Shown: positions 33,903 through 41,507 of the stretch, one piece after another
How the letters are laid out: each line of letters opens with the position of its first letter
How positions within the stretch are numbered: position 1 is the first letter of the stretch
NCBI GenBank assembly: GCA_023666645.1
Contig: JAMPBP010000001.1
Coordinates: forward strand, 989,516-1,053,515
Source: Clostridiales bacterium
Lineage (GTDB): Bacteria; Bacteroidota; Bacteroidia; Bacteroidales; Muribaculaceae
DNA: 64,000 nt
Direction of reading: 5' to 3'
Program-made: the position numbers and the translations under genes
Notes under the pieces: generated by a model
Database searches by the model: none
What the model was told of the DNA's origin: nothing
Seen by the model: only the letters and a program-made list of their open reading frames with translations

Positions 33903-34049
33903 TAGCTCCAATAGTCATGTGAAAGCCTGTGAGATACAAGCAATTGTCATTGAGAAGGATATTATCATATAAATGAAGACTAATTGTAAATTCTAATACG
34001 AGATATTTAAATTTTATACTCTCTTAATTATCAGTATATTTAGCCTATT

Positions 34050-35576
34050 ATGGAAACTAACGAAAAGAAACCTCGCCGCCCACGTATCACCGTGAGCCGT
34101 AGTGCCGAAGACAGCGATGCCGTTACGCACGACAAGTCAAGATTCGAGCGTGTCAACTATCCCCAGCACCCTGGTCCCGAAGCGGGAGCCACTGAAGGTC
34201 AACAACCGCAGCATGAGGATGGCGGTTACCAGCCGCGTCCCTACACCCGCTACAACAACCCGCAGGGAGGTTACAACAACCGCCAGCAAGGTGGCTACGG
34301 CAATCGTCCTCAGGGTGGTTATAACAACCGCCAGCAAGGTGGCTACAACAACCGTTACAACAATCAGCAATCCGGCTACAACAATCGCCAGCAAGGAGGC
34401 TATGAGAACCGCCAGCAAGGAGGTTACGGCAACCGTTACAATAACCAGCAGGGCGGCTATGATAACCGTCAGCAAGGTGGATATGGTCAGCAAGGTGGAT
34501 ATGGCCAACAAGGTGGCTATAATAACAATCGCCAGCAGGGAGGTTACAACAACCGCCAGCAGGGAGGCTACAATAACAATCGCCAGCAGGGTGGTTACAA
34601 TAACAACCGCCAGCAAGGTGGCTACAATAACAACCGCCAGCAGGGAGGCTACAACAACAACCGCCAGCAAGGTGGCTACAACAACAACCGCCAGCAAGGT
34701 GGCTACAATAACAATCGCCAGCAGGGAGGTTACAACAACAACCGCCAGCAGGGAGGTTACAACAACCGCTACAACAACCAACAGGGACAGCGTCCTGGCC
34801 GAAGCTTCACTCCACGTCCCAGACGTGTGGAGTATGAAATGCCTATACCCGATCCCAATGAGCAGATAAGACTCAATAAGTTCCTTGCCAATGCAGGATT
34901 GTGCTCGCGCCGCGAAGCCGACGAATATATTCAGAACGGTCTTGTAAAGGTCAACGGCAACGTTGTCACCGAACTCGGTACCAAGATTGCCCATAACGAC
35001 ACTGTGGAATATGACGGCAAGGTAGTGGCTCTGGAGAACAAGTGCTACATACTGCTCAACAAGCCCAAGGATTGTGTCACAACAAGTGACGATCCCAACG
35101 GACGTCTCACTGTAATGGATCTCGTAAAGGGTGCCTGTGAGGAACGCATATACCCAGTGGGACGTCTTGACCGCAATACAACCGGAGTGCTTCTGCTCAC
35201 CAACGATGGTGACCTCGCCTCGAAACTGACACACCCCAAGTTTGTCAAGAAAAAAATCTATCACGTGTGGTGTGACAAGGATATTGCTGAAGAGGATATG
35301 CAGCGTCTTGCCGATGGCATAGAGCTTGAAGATGGTCCCATACACGCCGATGCTATAAGTTATGCCACCGAGACCGACCGCAACCAGGCCGGCATCGAGA
35401 TTCACTCAGGCCGCAACCGCATCGTGCGCCGCATGTTCGAGACGCTGGGATACCATGTGACAAAACTCGACCGCGTGTACTTTGCAGGTCTCACAAAGAA
35501 GAATCTGCCCCGTGGACGTTGGCGCTATCTCACACAGGAGGAAGTCAATTTCCTACGCATGGGATCTTTTGAATAA
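34050..35576 (+). CDS. rluB: RluB-type rRNA pseudouridine synthase with a long repeat tail
   Basis: This gene encodes 508 residues. The C-terminal half is a standard RsuA/RluB enzyme, which turns a uridine of rRNA into pseudouridine. It has an S4 RNA-binding domain (IRLNKFLANAGLCSRREADEYI), the catalytic Asp in PVGRLDRNTTGVLLLTNDG, the KKIYHVWCD strand and EIHSGRNRIVRRMFETLGY. Such enzymes are about 240-290 residues. The extra N-terminal roughly 250 residues are a basic start (KKPRRPRITVSRS) followed by a low-complexity run of QQGGYNN(N)R units, like the RGG/prion-like tails of RNA-binding proteins. It probably adds RNA binding or condensate behaviour. The exact uridine is unknown. Confidence 0.9.
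   Translation: METNEKKPRRPRITVSRSAEDSDAVTHDKSRFERVNYPQHPGPEAGATEGQQPQHEDGGYQPRPYTRYNNPQGGYNNRQQGGYGNRPQGGYNNRQQGGYNNRYNNQQSGYNNRQQGGYENRQQGGYGNRYNNQQGGYDNRQQGGYGQQGGYGQQGGYNNNRQQGGYNNRQQGGYNNNRQQGGYNNNRQQGGYNNNRQQGGYNNNRQQGGYNNNRQQGGYNNNRQQGGYNNNRQQGGYNNRYNNQQGQRPGRSFTPRPRRVEYEMPIPDPNEQIRLNKFLANAGLCSRREADEYIQNGLVKVNGNVVTELGTKIAHNDTVEYDGKVVALENKCYILLNKPKDCVTTSDDPNGRLTVMDLVKGACEERIYPVGRLDRNTTGVLLLTNDGDLASKLTHPKFVKKKIYHVWCDKDIAEEDMQRLADGIELEDGPIHADAISYATETDRNQAGIEIHSGRNRIVRRMFETLGYHVTKLDRVYFAGLTKKNLPRGRWRYLTQEEVNFLRMGSFE
34261..34785 (+). repeat. In-frame minisatellite encoding QQGGYNN(N)R
   Basis: Roughly twenty units are present. The later part has about eight 27-base units coding for NNNRQQGGY, and the earlier part has shorter or varied units (GYGQQG, NNRYNNQQ). 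Copies differ mostly at third codon positions, so protein sequence has been held while DNA drifted. Copy number is likely to vary between strains. Confidence 0.92.
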
Positions 35577-35688
35577 TTGATGTCATAGCCAAGAGATAGG
35601 ACTCCGGGAGATAAACCATTATAATCATAACAGTAGGCCTATGACCGGGTGGCTTGCCACCAGTCAAGGCCACACTATATAACCGATA

Positions 35689-37080
35689 ATGAAAAGAACA
35701 AAAATAGTAGATATATTTGCCGGCAAGGAAGCCATCGGTTCCGAGGTAAGTGTCATGGGATGGGTGCGCACACGTCGTGGTAACAAGCATGTGCAGTTTG
35801 TAGCCCTCAATGATGGCTCGACAATCAAGAATCTGCAGATTGTGCTCGATATGGCCCAGTTTACCGACGAGCAGCTTAAACCGGTCACCACGGGCTCGGC
35901 AATTCATGTCAAGGGACTCCTCGTGGAATCGATGGGCAAGGGGCAGACGGTCGAGGTGCAGGCTTCGAGCCTTGAGATATTCGGCACAGCCGATCCTGAT
36001 ACATACCCGTTGCAGAAGAAAGGACACACCTTGGAATTCCTGCGTGAGAAAGCCCATCTGCGTCCCCGTACCAATACATTTGGCGCCGTGCTCAGAGTGA
36101 GGTCGGCTCTTGCCTATGCCATACACCGTTTCTTTCAGGAACGTGGATTCTTCTATCTCAACACGCCACTCATTACAGCCAGTGACTGCGAGGGAGCTGG
36201 AGCTATGTTCCAGGTCACTACACTGCCTCTCAACGATCTTCCCCGCAATGAGGACGGTGGAATTGACTATTCGGCCGATTTCTTTTGCAAGCAGGCCGCA
36301 TTGACCGTGTCGGGACAGCTTGAGGGTGAGCTCGGCGCCACAGCCTTGGGCGCCATATATACCTTTGGTCCCACATTCCGTGCCGAGAATTCCAACACTC
36401 CGCGCCACCTTGCCGAGTTCTGGATGATTGAGCCCGAGGTCGCATTCTTTGACATTGCCGACAACATGCAGCTTGCCGAGGATTTCGTCAAGTATTGCAT
36501 CAAGTATGCTCTCGACAACTGTCGCGACGACATTGAGTTCCTTGCCGAGATGTATGATAAGGAACTTATCAACCGCCTGGAGTCGGTGCTTGCAGGTGAA
36601 TTCGTGCGTCTGACATATACCGAGGGAGTTGAGATTCTGGAGAAGAGCGGCAAGAAATTTGAATTCCCTGTCTACTGGGGTGCCGACCTCTCGAGCGAGC
36701 ATGAGCGTTACCTTGTAGAGGAGCATTTCAAACGCCCGGTAATCCTCACCGACTATCCAAAGGAAATCAAAGCTTTCTACATGAAGCAGAACGAAGATGG
36801 CAAGACTGTACGCGCCATGGACGTGCTGTTCCCCCAGATAGGCGAGATAATAGGAGGCTCGGAGCGTGAGGAGAGCTATGACAAACTGTTAGCACGCATC
36901 GAGGAACTGAACATACCGATGAAGGACATGTGGTGGTATCTCGATACACGACGTTTCGGCACCGTTCCCCATTCGGGTTTCGGCCTGGGATTCGAGCGCC
37001 TGGTACTCTTCGTTACCGGCATGACCAACATACGCGATGTCATTCCCTTCCCCCGCACTCCCGGCAACGCCGAGTTCTAA
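35689..37080 (+). CDS. asnS: Asparaginyl-tRNA synthetase
   Basis: This gene encodes 463 residues, a class IIb synthetase that charges tRNA-Asn. The N-terminal OB-fold anticodon-binding domain spans about residues 15-110 ([21 protein letters not shown]). The catalytic domain has motif 2 in [25 protein letters not shown] and motif 3 in [16 protein letters not shown]. The length is normal and the C-terminus [10 protein letters not shown] is typical of the bacterial enzyme. It lies 112 bases after rluB; that gap holds a small GGTGGCTTGCCACC palindrome but no clear terminator. A terminator follows at 37105. Confidence 0.96.
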   Translation: MKRTKIVDIFAGKEAIGSEVSVMGWVRTRRGNKHVQFVALNDGSTIKNLQIVLDMAQFTDEQLKPVTTGSAIHVKGLLVESMGKGQTVEVQASSLEIFGTADPDTYPLQKKGHTLEFLREKAHLRPRTNTFGAVLRVRSALAYAIHRFFQERGFFYLNTPLITASDCEGAGAMFQVTTLPLNDLPRNEDGGIDYSADFFCKQAALTVSGQLEGELGATALGAIYTFGPTFRAENSNTPRHLAEFWMIEPEVAFFDIADNMQLAEDFVKYCIKYALDNCRDDIEFLAEMYDKELINRLESVLAGEFVRLTYTEGVEILEKSGKKFEFPVYWGADLSSEHERYLVEEHFKRPVILTDYPKEIKAFYMKQNEDGKTVRAMDVLFPQIGEIIGGSEREESYDKLLARIEELNIPMKDMWWYLDTRRFGTVPHSGFGLGFERLVLFVTGMTNIRDVIPFPRTPGNAEF

Positions 37081-37104
37081 ATATTACACATTGATATTCA
37101 ATGG

Positions 37105-37146
37105 GCCGGAACTTCTAAATTTCAATTTGGTTCCGGCTCATTCTTT
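37105..37146 (+). terminator. Terminator of asnS
   Basis: An 8-bp stem, GCCGGAAC (37105-37112) with GTTCCGGC (37130-37137), is followed by TCATTCTTT. Confidence 0.65.
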
Positions 37147-37173
37147 ATCAAGGCTATACTCCCAAGCCAACTC

Positions 37174-37320
37174 TTACCTTTTGCCTGGCAATCCAAATAA
37201 TAATCGGGTCAACTTCCATCGATTAAGTATATATGAATAGAGAATCCATGGAATCAGGACGCCACAGCCTACCGTGATGGTGAAGGCTATTAGGAATGTG
37301 GGCCATTGGGATAAGTCTAT
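37174..37320 (-). pseudogene. C-terminal remnant of an acyltransferase-like membrane protein
   Basis: On the minus strand, right after the stop codons of the next gene and in the same frame, the sequence reads IDLSQWPTFLIAFTITVGC, GVLIPWILYSYILNRW and KLTRLLFGLPGKR, then TAA (37174). It is a hydrophobic helix with a basic tail, the usual end of an acyltransferase-3 protein. There is no start codon, so it cannot be made alone. It is probably what is left of a second acyltransferase gene after deletion or recombination. Confidence 0.55.
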
Positions 37321-37326
37321 CCATTA

Positions 37327-38388
37327 TCAATAATTTTTGTCAAGAAAGCGTTTGAACATCGGTATATGGCATATCCAATTCCATATGAATCGGCGCGGAA
37401 TATCTATAACAAGTGCAACGAGGTATATTGCAATCAAGGTGGCGATTATGGCCGGTGTCTTGGCCCATAGAGAGCAATAGTCATTAACTTGGACTATTAA
37501 TGGCGCAAAGATGCTGCGGCCGATGAATGGACTTTGGTGAAGGATGTAAACGGCAAAACACCCTTTGGCTATATAGTTAATGTTAGAATTCGTTTTTGTT
37601 GTTAAAAGCAGGAATGAACATAGAAAACCAACGGCACCGGCAATAACGAATGGATTGGAGTAGATGAGAGGTGTGTAATAGTATATCCCCTGACTGTTGC
37701 AAAAGGTGTAGAGCAGTGAGTTGATTGAGAACAATGATAGTCCTGCAACAGCCAGCTTTTTGAGATGTTGGTGAGTATTGTAGAATTGGCGTATGTAGGA
37801 GGCAATAAGGTATAGTCCGGCAAATGAGAATGCTGAGTATCCTCCGCCTATAAACTGAACATCGGCAAATAGTCCATAGGTACTCTGAAAAAGATAGAAA
37901 GTCACTAATGTAATGGTGAATTGACGCTTTGTTGCAGTTTCGATAAACTTGTTGAGGATTGGAGACAGAATGTATAGACCAAGATATGAGTGAATGAACC
38001 AAAGGTCGGGTGTAAATAGCAACAGATCTTTTATGACGCCAAAGTTCAAGTGAAATCCATAAACGGAGTAATAGATGATAAAGGAAATGAAGACAATGAA
38101 AAAGCATTGAAACAGGAAAGAGGCAATGCCTTTGTATGAGAACTTTATGGTGAACCAACCCGAGATGAGAATGAAGATATTGACAGCGGGAATGCACAGG
38201 CATTCAGCCAATACTCTCAGAGACGTGGCGGTGTAGCTGTTACTGTAGTCTATACCAGAGGGCTCGCCCAATGACCAAAAGTTAGCGTGAAGGCATAGTA
38301 CCATAAACATGGCGAAGATGCGCAGCAACTCGACGTTGCTTTGTCGTGGTCCGGAAGATATCGAGGTGATTGTATTGCTGAATTTCAT
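37327..38388 (-). CDS. Acyltransferase-3 family membrane protein
   Basis: This gene encodes 353 residues with about ten membrane helices. It belongs to the OafA/YrhL-type integral membrane acyltransferases that add acetyl or similar groups to exported sugars. RQSNVELLRIFAMFMVLCLHANFW carries the typical R..... LR..A...V...H pattern with the catalytic His in helix 1. DLWFIHSYLGLYILSPILNKFIE and AVYILHQSPFIG are also typical. Because it flanks the polysaccharide island, it probably decorates that glycan. It is AT-rich, like the island and unlike asnS. The remnant of another acyltransferase lies directly behind it. Confidence 0.88.
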   Translation of the reverse strand: MKFSNTITSISSGPRQSNVELLRIFAMFMVLCLHANFWSLGEPSGIDYSNSYTATSLRVLAECLCIPAVNIFILISGWFTIKFSYKGIASFLFQCFFIVFISFIIYYSVYGFHLNFGVIKDLLLFTPDLWFIHSYLGLYILSPILNKFIETATKRQFTITLVTFYLFQSTYGLFADVQFIGGGYSAFSFAGLYLIASYIRQFYNTHQHLKKLAVAGLSLFSINSLLYTFCNSQGIYYYTPLIYSNPFVIAGAVGFLCSFLLLTTKTNSNINYIAKGCFAVYILHQSPFIGRSIFAPLIVQVNDYCSLWAKTPAIIATLIAIYLVALVIDIPRRFIWNWICHIPMFKRFLDKNY

Positions 38389-38787
38389 ATCTAAATGTGA
38401 GTGAATGTAAAAGTGTGATAATTCATTGTTTATTAGGTAATTATTTTTTTTGTTAGATTTGTTCTGGGATTGTTCTCATAATATGAATCGGTGAAAGTAT
38501 ATGGACAAATTCAATGTAATGGAGTGTTAAGTTGGTTACAAATTTAAATATTTTTATGGAATATATTGTTTTGAGAAATGGGTATTTTAAATTATATAGG
38601 TTATTCTCATGATTTTGATGGGGATGGAAATTAATAAGGCATTTGGGAGGACTGGAAAATCAAAAACTTTCCATAAATTTGCAGATATATTAGCCCCTGC
38701 AGCACATCTATTTAATCTTGTTGTCACATTTTGATTATAGCTTGTTGTGGAAGCGACTCAATGTTATAGAATAATTGTCAATAAACA
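38389..38787. promoter_or_regulatory. Divergent AT-rich intergenic region at the edge of the polysaccharide island
   Basis: These 399 bases hold no gene. A plus-strand -7 box, TAAATTTG (38674-38681), is the best promoter candidate for the phosphoglycerol transferase gene; no good -33 partner or minus-strand promoter was recognised. I saw no invertible-promoter inverted repeats of the kind that switch Bacteroides capsules. Confidence 0.4.
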
Positions 38788-38814
38788 GTGAAAGTATTAT
38801 CTGAGACTGCCCGA

Positions 38815-40608
38815 ATGCCTTATCGATGCCTAATATGGTGGTTGACTGCCTTTATGGTATTTCTAAATTTCGATATTATATATTGCTCGATAATATCGTC
38901 ATATGATCCTTTGATTCAGTATAAGTCCACATATATAAGTATCGTATTTGGTTCGTTCGTTCTCTCTCTTCCATCGGTGTTTACACGCAGAGCTTGGATT
39001 CAAGGTTTGATAATGATGCTGGCGGCGTTATGGTTGGAGGCTAATTTGATATACGCACGCACCTACTTCAATGCCATACCATTGGAAAGTTATTCGTTGA
39101 TAGGTAATTTAAGTGAGTTTGTATCCAGTGTTACAAATACGGTCAAGGTATATGATTTTATTATCTTTGCGATGGTTGGTGCAGTGACGCTTTTCATGGA
39201 GAAGCATAAAAAATTTTCAATACCTCTACAGTGGAAGACGGTTTATTTTATATTGCTTGTACTGTCGGCAATTGCCAGCTATTATCCATTTGCGAAGAAA
39301 GGTGGAGTGAAAGCTCTGATTGGTAATATTTCGGTCAATGCCAATATCGCTTCCTATCCTCCGGTGACTCATGGTCTGTGGTACAGTCTGCTTTATGACC
39401 TAATGAATTTGAACGAGCCACTGAGTGAGGAAAAACAATTGATGGTTGAAAAATGGATAAGAGTACACCGGGATATAGTGTCGAATGATTCTATAGAAAT
39501 GGATCTATTGGCAGATAGTGTGCCATCATTACCTAAAAATCTATTTGTAGTTATTTGCGAGTCTTTGGAATCATGGCCGGTGGGGCTATCTGTTGAGGGC
39601 AAGGAAATTACACCTTTTCTGAATAGCTTGATAGGCTACCCCCGTGTTTACTATAATGCCAATGTAGTGTCGCAGGTGAGAGACGGTCGTTCTATCGATG
39701 CCCAGTTGTTGATACTTGCCGGTCAGTACCCGTTGAAAACCGGAGCCTTCAGTGCGAAATACACCGACCGTAATTATCGTGCAATACCTAAGTATATGGC
39801 TCAAAATGGAGCTTCGACCTACCTGATTACAGCCGATTATGAACGTACTTGGTTTCAAAATTCAGTGGCAAAGGCTTTTGGCATGGAAGAAATATATTCG
39901 CGTGAGGATTGGGACGATTCAGGTGTGTATGCCGAAAGTCCTATCGGTTTTTTCAATGATGGGGAACTGGTTGAACAATCCATCGCCAAGATGAAAAGTG
40001 GAGAAATATGGCCCGAGGGTGAATCGGCCTATGTACAGATGGTCACATTGTCTTCCCATTTTCCTTTTGAGTTGAATAAGGAACTTGATTCTCTGAATCT
40101 ACAGGAAGATTACCCCAAGATTTTAAAGGATTATCTTACGGTTGTGAATTATACCGATAGAGCGATAGAAAAACTGATTGGCTATTTGCGGTCACGGTCT
40201 GATTATGATGAAACGGTCATTGTTATAACCGGTGATCATGAGGGCCTGGCGTCCTTCCGTGAAGAGATATGTAGTGATTCCCGATATCCATGGGTAAGCC
40301 CCGGTCAATATACTCCGGTGTTTATTATAAATTCCAGATATGAGGGGGAGGATGCAAAAACAATTGGACAGGTCGATATATATTCTGCATTAGTTGATAT
40401 ATTGAATATCGGTATTGATGACCGGTGGTATGGTATGGGAATATCCCCATTTAGAATGAGTCATAAGGGACTCGCTGTGGGTTCGAAACTCGACATAGTC
40501 GGTGATTGCAGTTCGGTCGATTCAATGGTCGTAGATCATATTGCAAAGGGTTATGATGTGAGTGATGCAATGATACGACATGCTACAGGAATCAATTCGC
40601 CCGAATAA
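38815..40608 (+). CDS. LtaS-like phosphoglycerol/phosphoethanolamine transferase
   Basis: This gene encodes 597 residues from the ATG at 38815; a GTG at 38788 would add 9. Five membrane helices (about residues 8-180) are followed by an extracytoplasmic sulfatase-fold domain of the alkaline-phosphatase superfamily: NLFVVICESLESWPVG with the metal-binding Glu, VRDGRSIDAQLLILAGQYPL where the LtaS-type nucleophile should lie, MVTLSSHFPFEL and VIVITGDHEG with the metal-binding Asp-His. Such enzymes move glycerol phosphate or ethanolamine phosphate from phospholipids to glycans. In front of Wza/Wzc/Wzy/Wzx genes it probably decorates the exported polysaccharide. The base composition is AT-rich, like the rest of the island. 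Confidence 0.85.
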   Translation: MPYRCLIWWLTAFMVFLNFDIIYCSIISSYDPLIQYKSTYISIVFGSFVLSLPSVFTRRAWIQGLIMMLAALWLEANLIYARTYFNAIPLESYSLIGNLSEFVSSVTNTVKVYDFIIFAMVGAVTLFMEKHKKFSIPLQWKTVYFILLVLSAIASYYPFAKKGGVKALIGNISVNANIASYPPVTHGLWYSLLYDLMNLNEPLSEEKQLMVEKWIRVHRDIVSNDSIEMDLLADSVPSLPKNLFVVICESLESWPVGLSVEGKEITPFLNSLIGYPRVYYNANVVSQVRDGRSIDAQLLILAGQYPLKTGAFSAKYTDRNYRAIPKYMAQNGASTYLITADYERTWFQNSVAKAFGMEEIYSREDWDDSGVYAESPIGFFNDGELVEQSIAKMKSGEIWPEGESAYVQMVTLSSHFPFELNKELDSLNLQEDYPKILKDYLTVVNYTDRAIEKLIGYLRSRSDYDETVIVITGDHEGLASFREEICSDSRYPWVSPGQYTPVFIINSRYEGEDAKTIGQVDIYSALVDILNIGIDDRWYGMGISPFRMSHKGLAVGSKLDIVGDCSSVDSMVVDHIAKGYDVSDAMIRHATGINSPE

Positions 40609-40690
40609 AAATTGAATAGTTCCTTCAATGCAATATATAATTAAAGTTTACGTTAAATAAATAAAATTTACACAGTCACATAATAATACA

Positions 40691-41503
40691 ATGTATACCT
40701 GTCTACGTAATATCGTTATGATCACATTATCACTCCTGATGGTGGGGTGTGCATCTAAAAAGAACCAGTTGTCATATTTTAAGGATCTTCCCAAGGATGG
40801 TAGCGACTTGGTTATAGAGTCAATAGATGCCGATTATTCCTTGCGTATTGTGCCTGATGACGAGTTGCTTATAACCGTGACTTCCTTGTCGCCCGATGCC
40901 ACAGCGATGTTCAATCTCCCGATGGCCAATATAGCGACGCGTGGTCAGCAGCAGGTAACCGGTAATGTTGCTATGCAGACGTATATAGTTGATAGTAAGG
41001 GTGATATTAATTTTCCATTGTTGGGAACGCTCCATGTAGAGGGTATGACGACCAGTGAACTGACAAGTATTTTGACTGAACGCATATCGATGGAGGTAGA
41101 GAAACCTATGGTGAGGGTTGAGATTGTAAATTTCGCTATCAATATTCTTGGAGAGGTGGCGAGTCCCGGACGTTACGGGTTGAATGATGAGGAATTCACT
41201 ATAATTGATGCTTTGGCATTAGCCGGAGACTTGACGGAATATGGTCGTCGTGAAAATATTCTCCTCATAAGGCGGGAAGGTGACAAGACCATATATCATA
41301 GGTTTAACATGCATGACCTCAGTTCTATGAATTCTCCCTATTTTTACTTGAAACAGAATGATGTGATTTATGTCGAGCCCGATAATGTAAAGGCCTCAAA
41401 TGCCAAATACAGCACGAACAATGGTTTTAAGCTTTCAGTCATATCGACTGTCGTGGGCTCTGTTTCAGTAATAGCATCACTTGTAATAGCATTAACACGA
41501 TAA
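40691..41503 (+). CDS. Polysaccharide export lipoprotein, Wza-like
   Basis: This gene encodes 270 residues with a lipoprotein signal (MITLSLLMVGC, Cys19). It has a polysaccharide-export (PES) domain (YSLRIVPDDELLITVTSLSP, then IVDSKGDINFPLLGTLHVEGMTTSEL) and a soluble ligand-binding beta-grasp domain (INILGEVASPGRYGLNDEEFTIIDALALAGDL). A C-terminal hydrophobic helix (SVISTVVGSVSVIASLVIAL) would cross the membrane. The protein forms the exit channel or its periplasmic collar, working with the Wzc-like protein whose gene starts 4 bases later. Confidence 0.92.
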   Translation: MYTCLRNIVMITLSLLMVGCASKKNQLSYFKDLPKDGSDLVIESIDADYSLRIVPDDELLITVTSLSPDATAMFNLPMANIATRGQQQVTGNVAMQTYIVDSKGDINFPLLGTLHVEGMTTSELTSILTERISMEVEKPMVRVEIVNFAINILGEVASPGRYGLNDEEFTIIDALALAGDLTEYGRRENILLIRREGDKTIYHRFNMHDLSSMNSPYFYLKQNDVIYVEPDNVKASNAKYSTNNGFKLSVISTVVGSVSVIASLVIALTR

Positions 41504-41507
41504 GTAT

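Noticed and set aside
34137..35405. Minus-strand frame of 422 codons opposite the repeat-rich rluB
   Set aside because: The repeat makes the other strand open by chance; the predicted product is a Val/Ile/Leu repeat with no known match, and no promoter fits.
35640..35665. GGTGGCTTGCCACC palindrome before asnS as a terminator
   Set aside because: The loop is too small and there is no T-run; rluB and asnS may be read through.
35545..36726. Minus-strand frame of 393 codons opposite asnS
   Set aside because: Shadow of a highly biased gene; asnS shows all its motifs on the plus strand.
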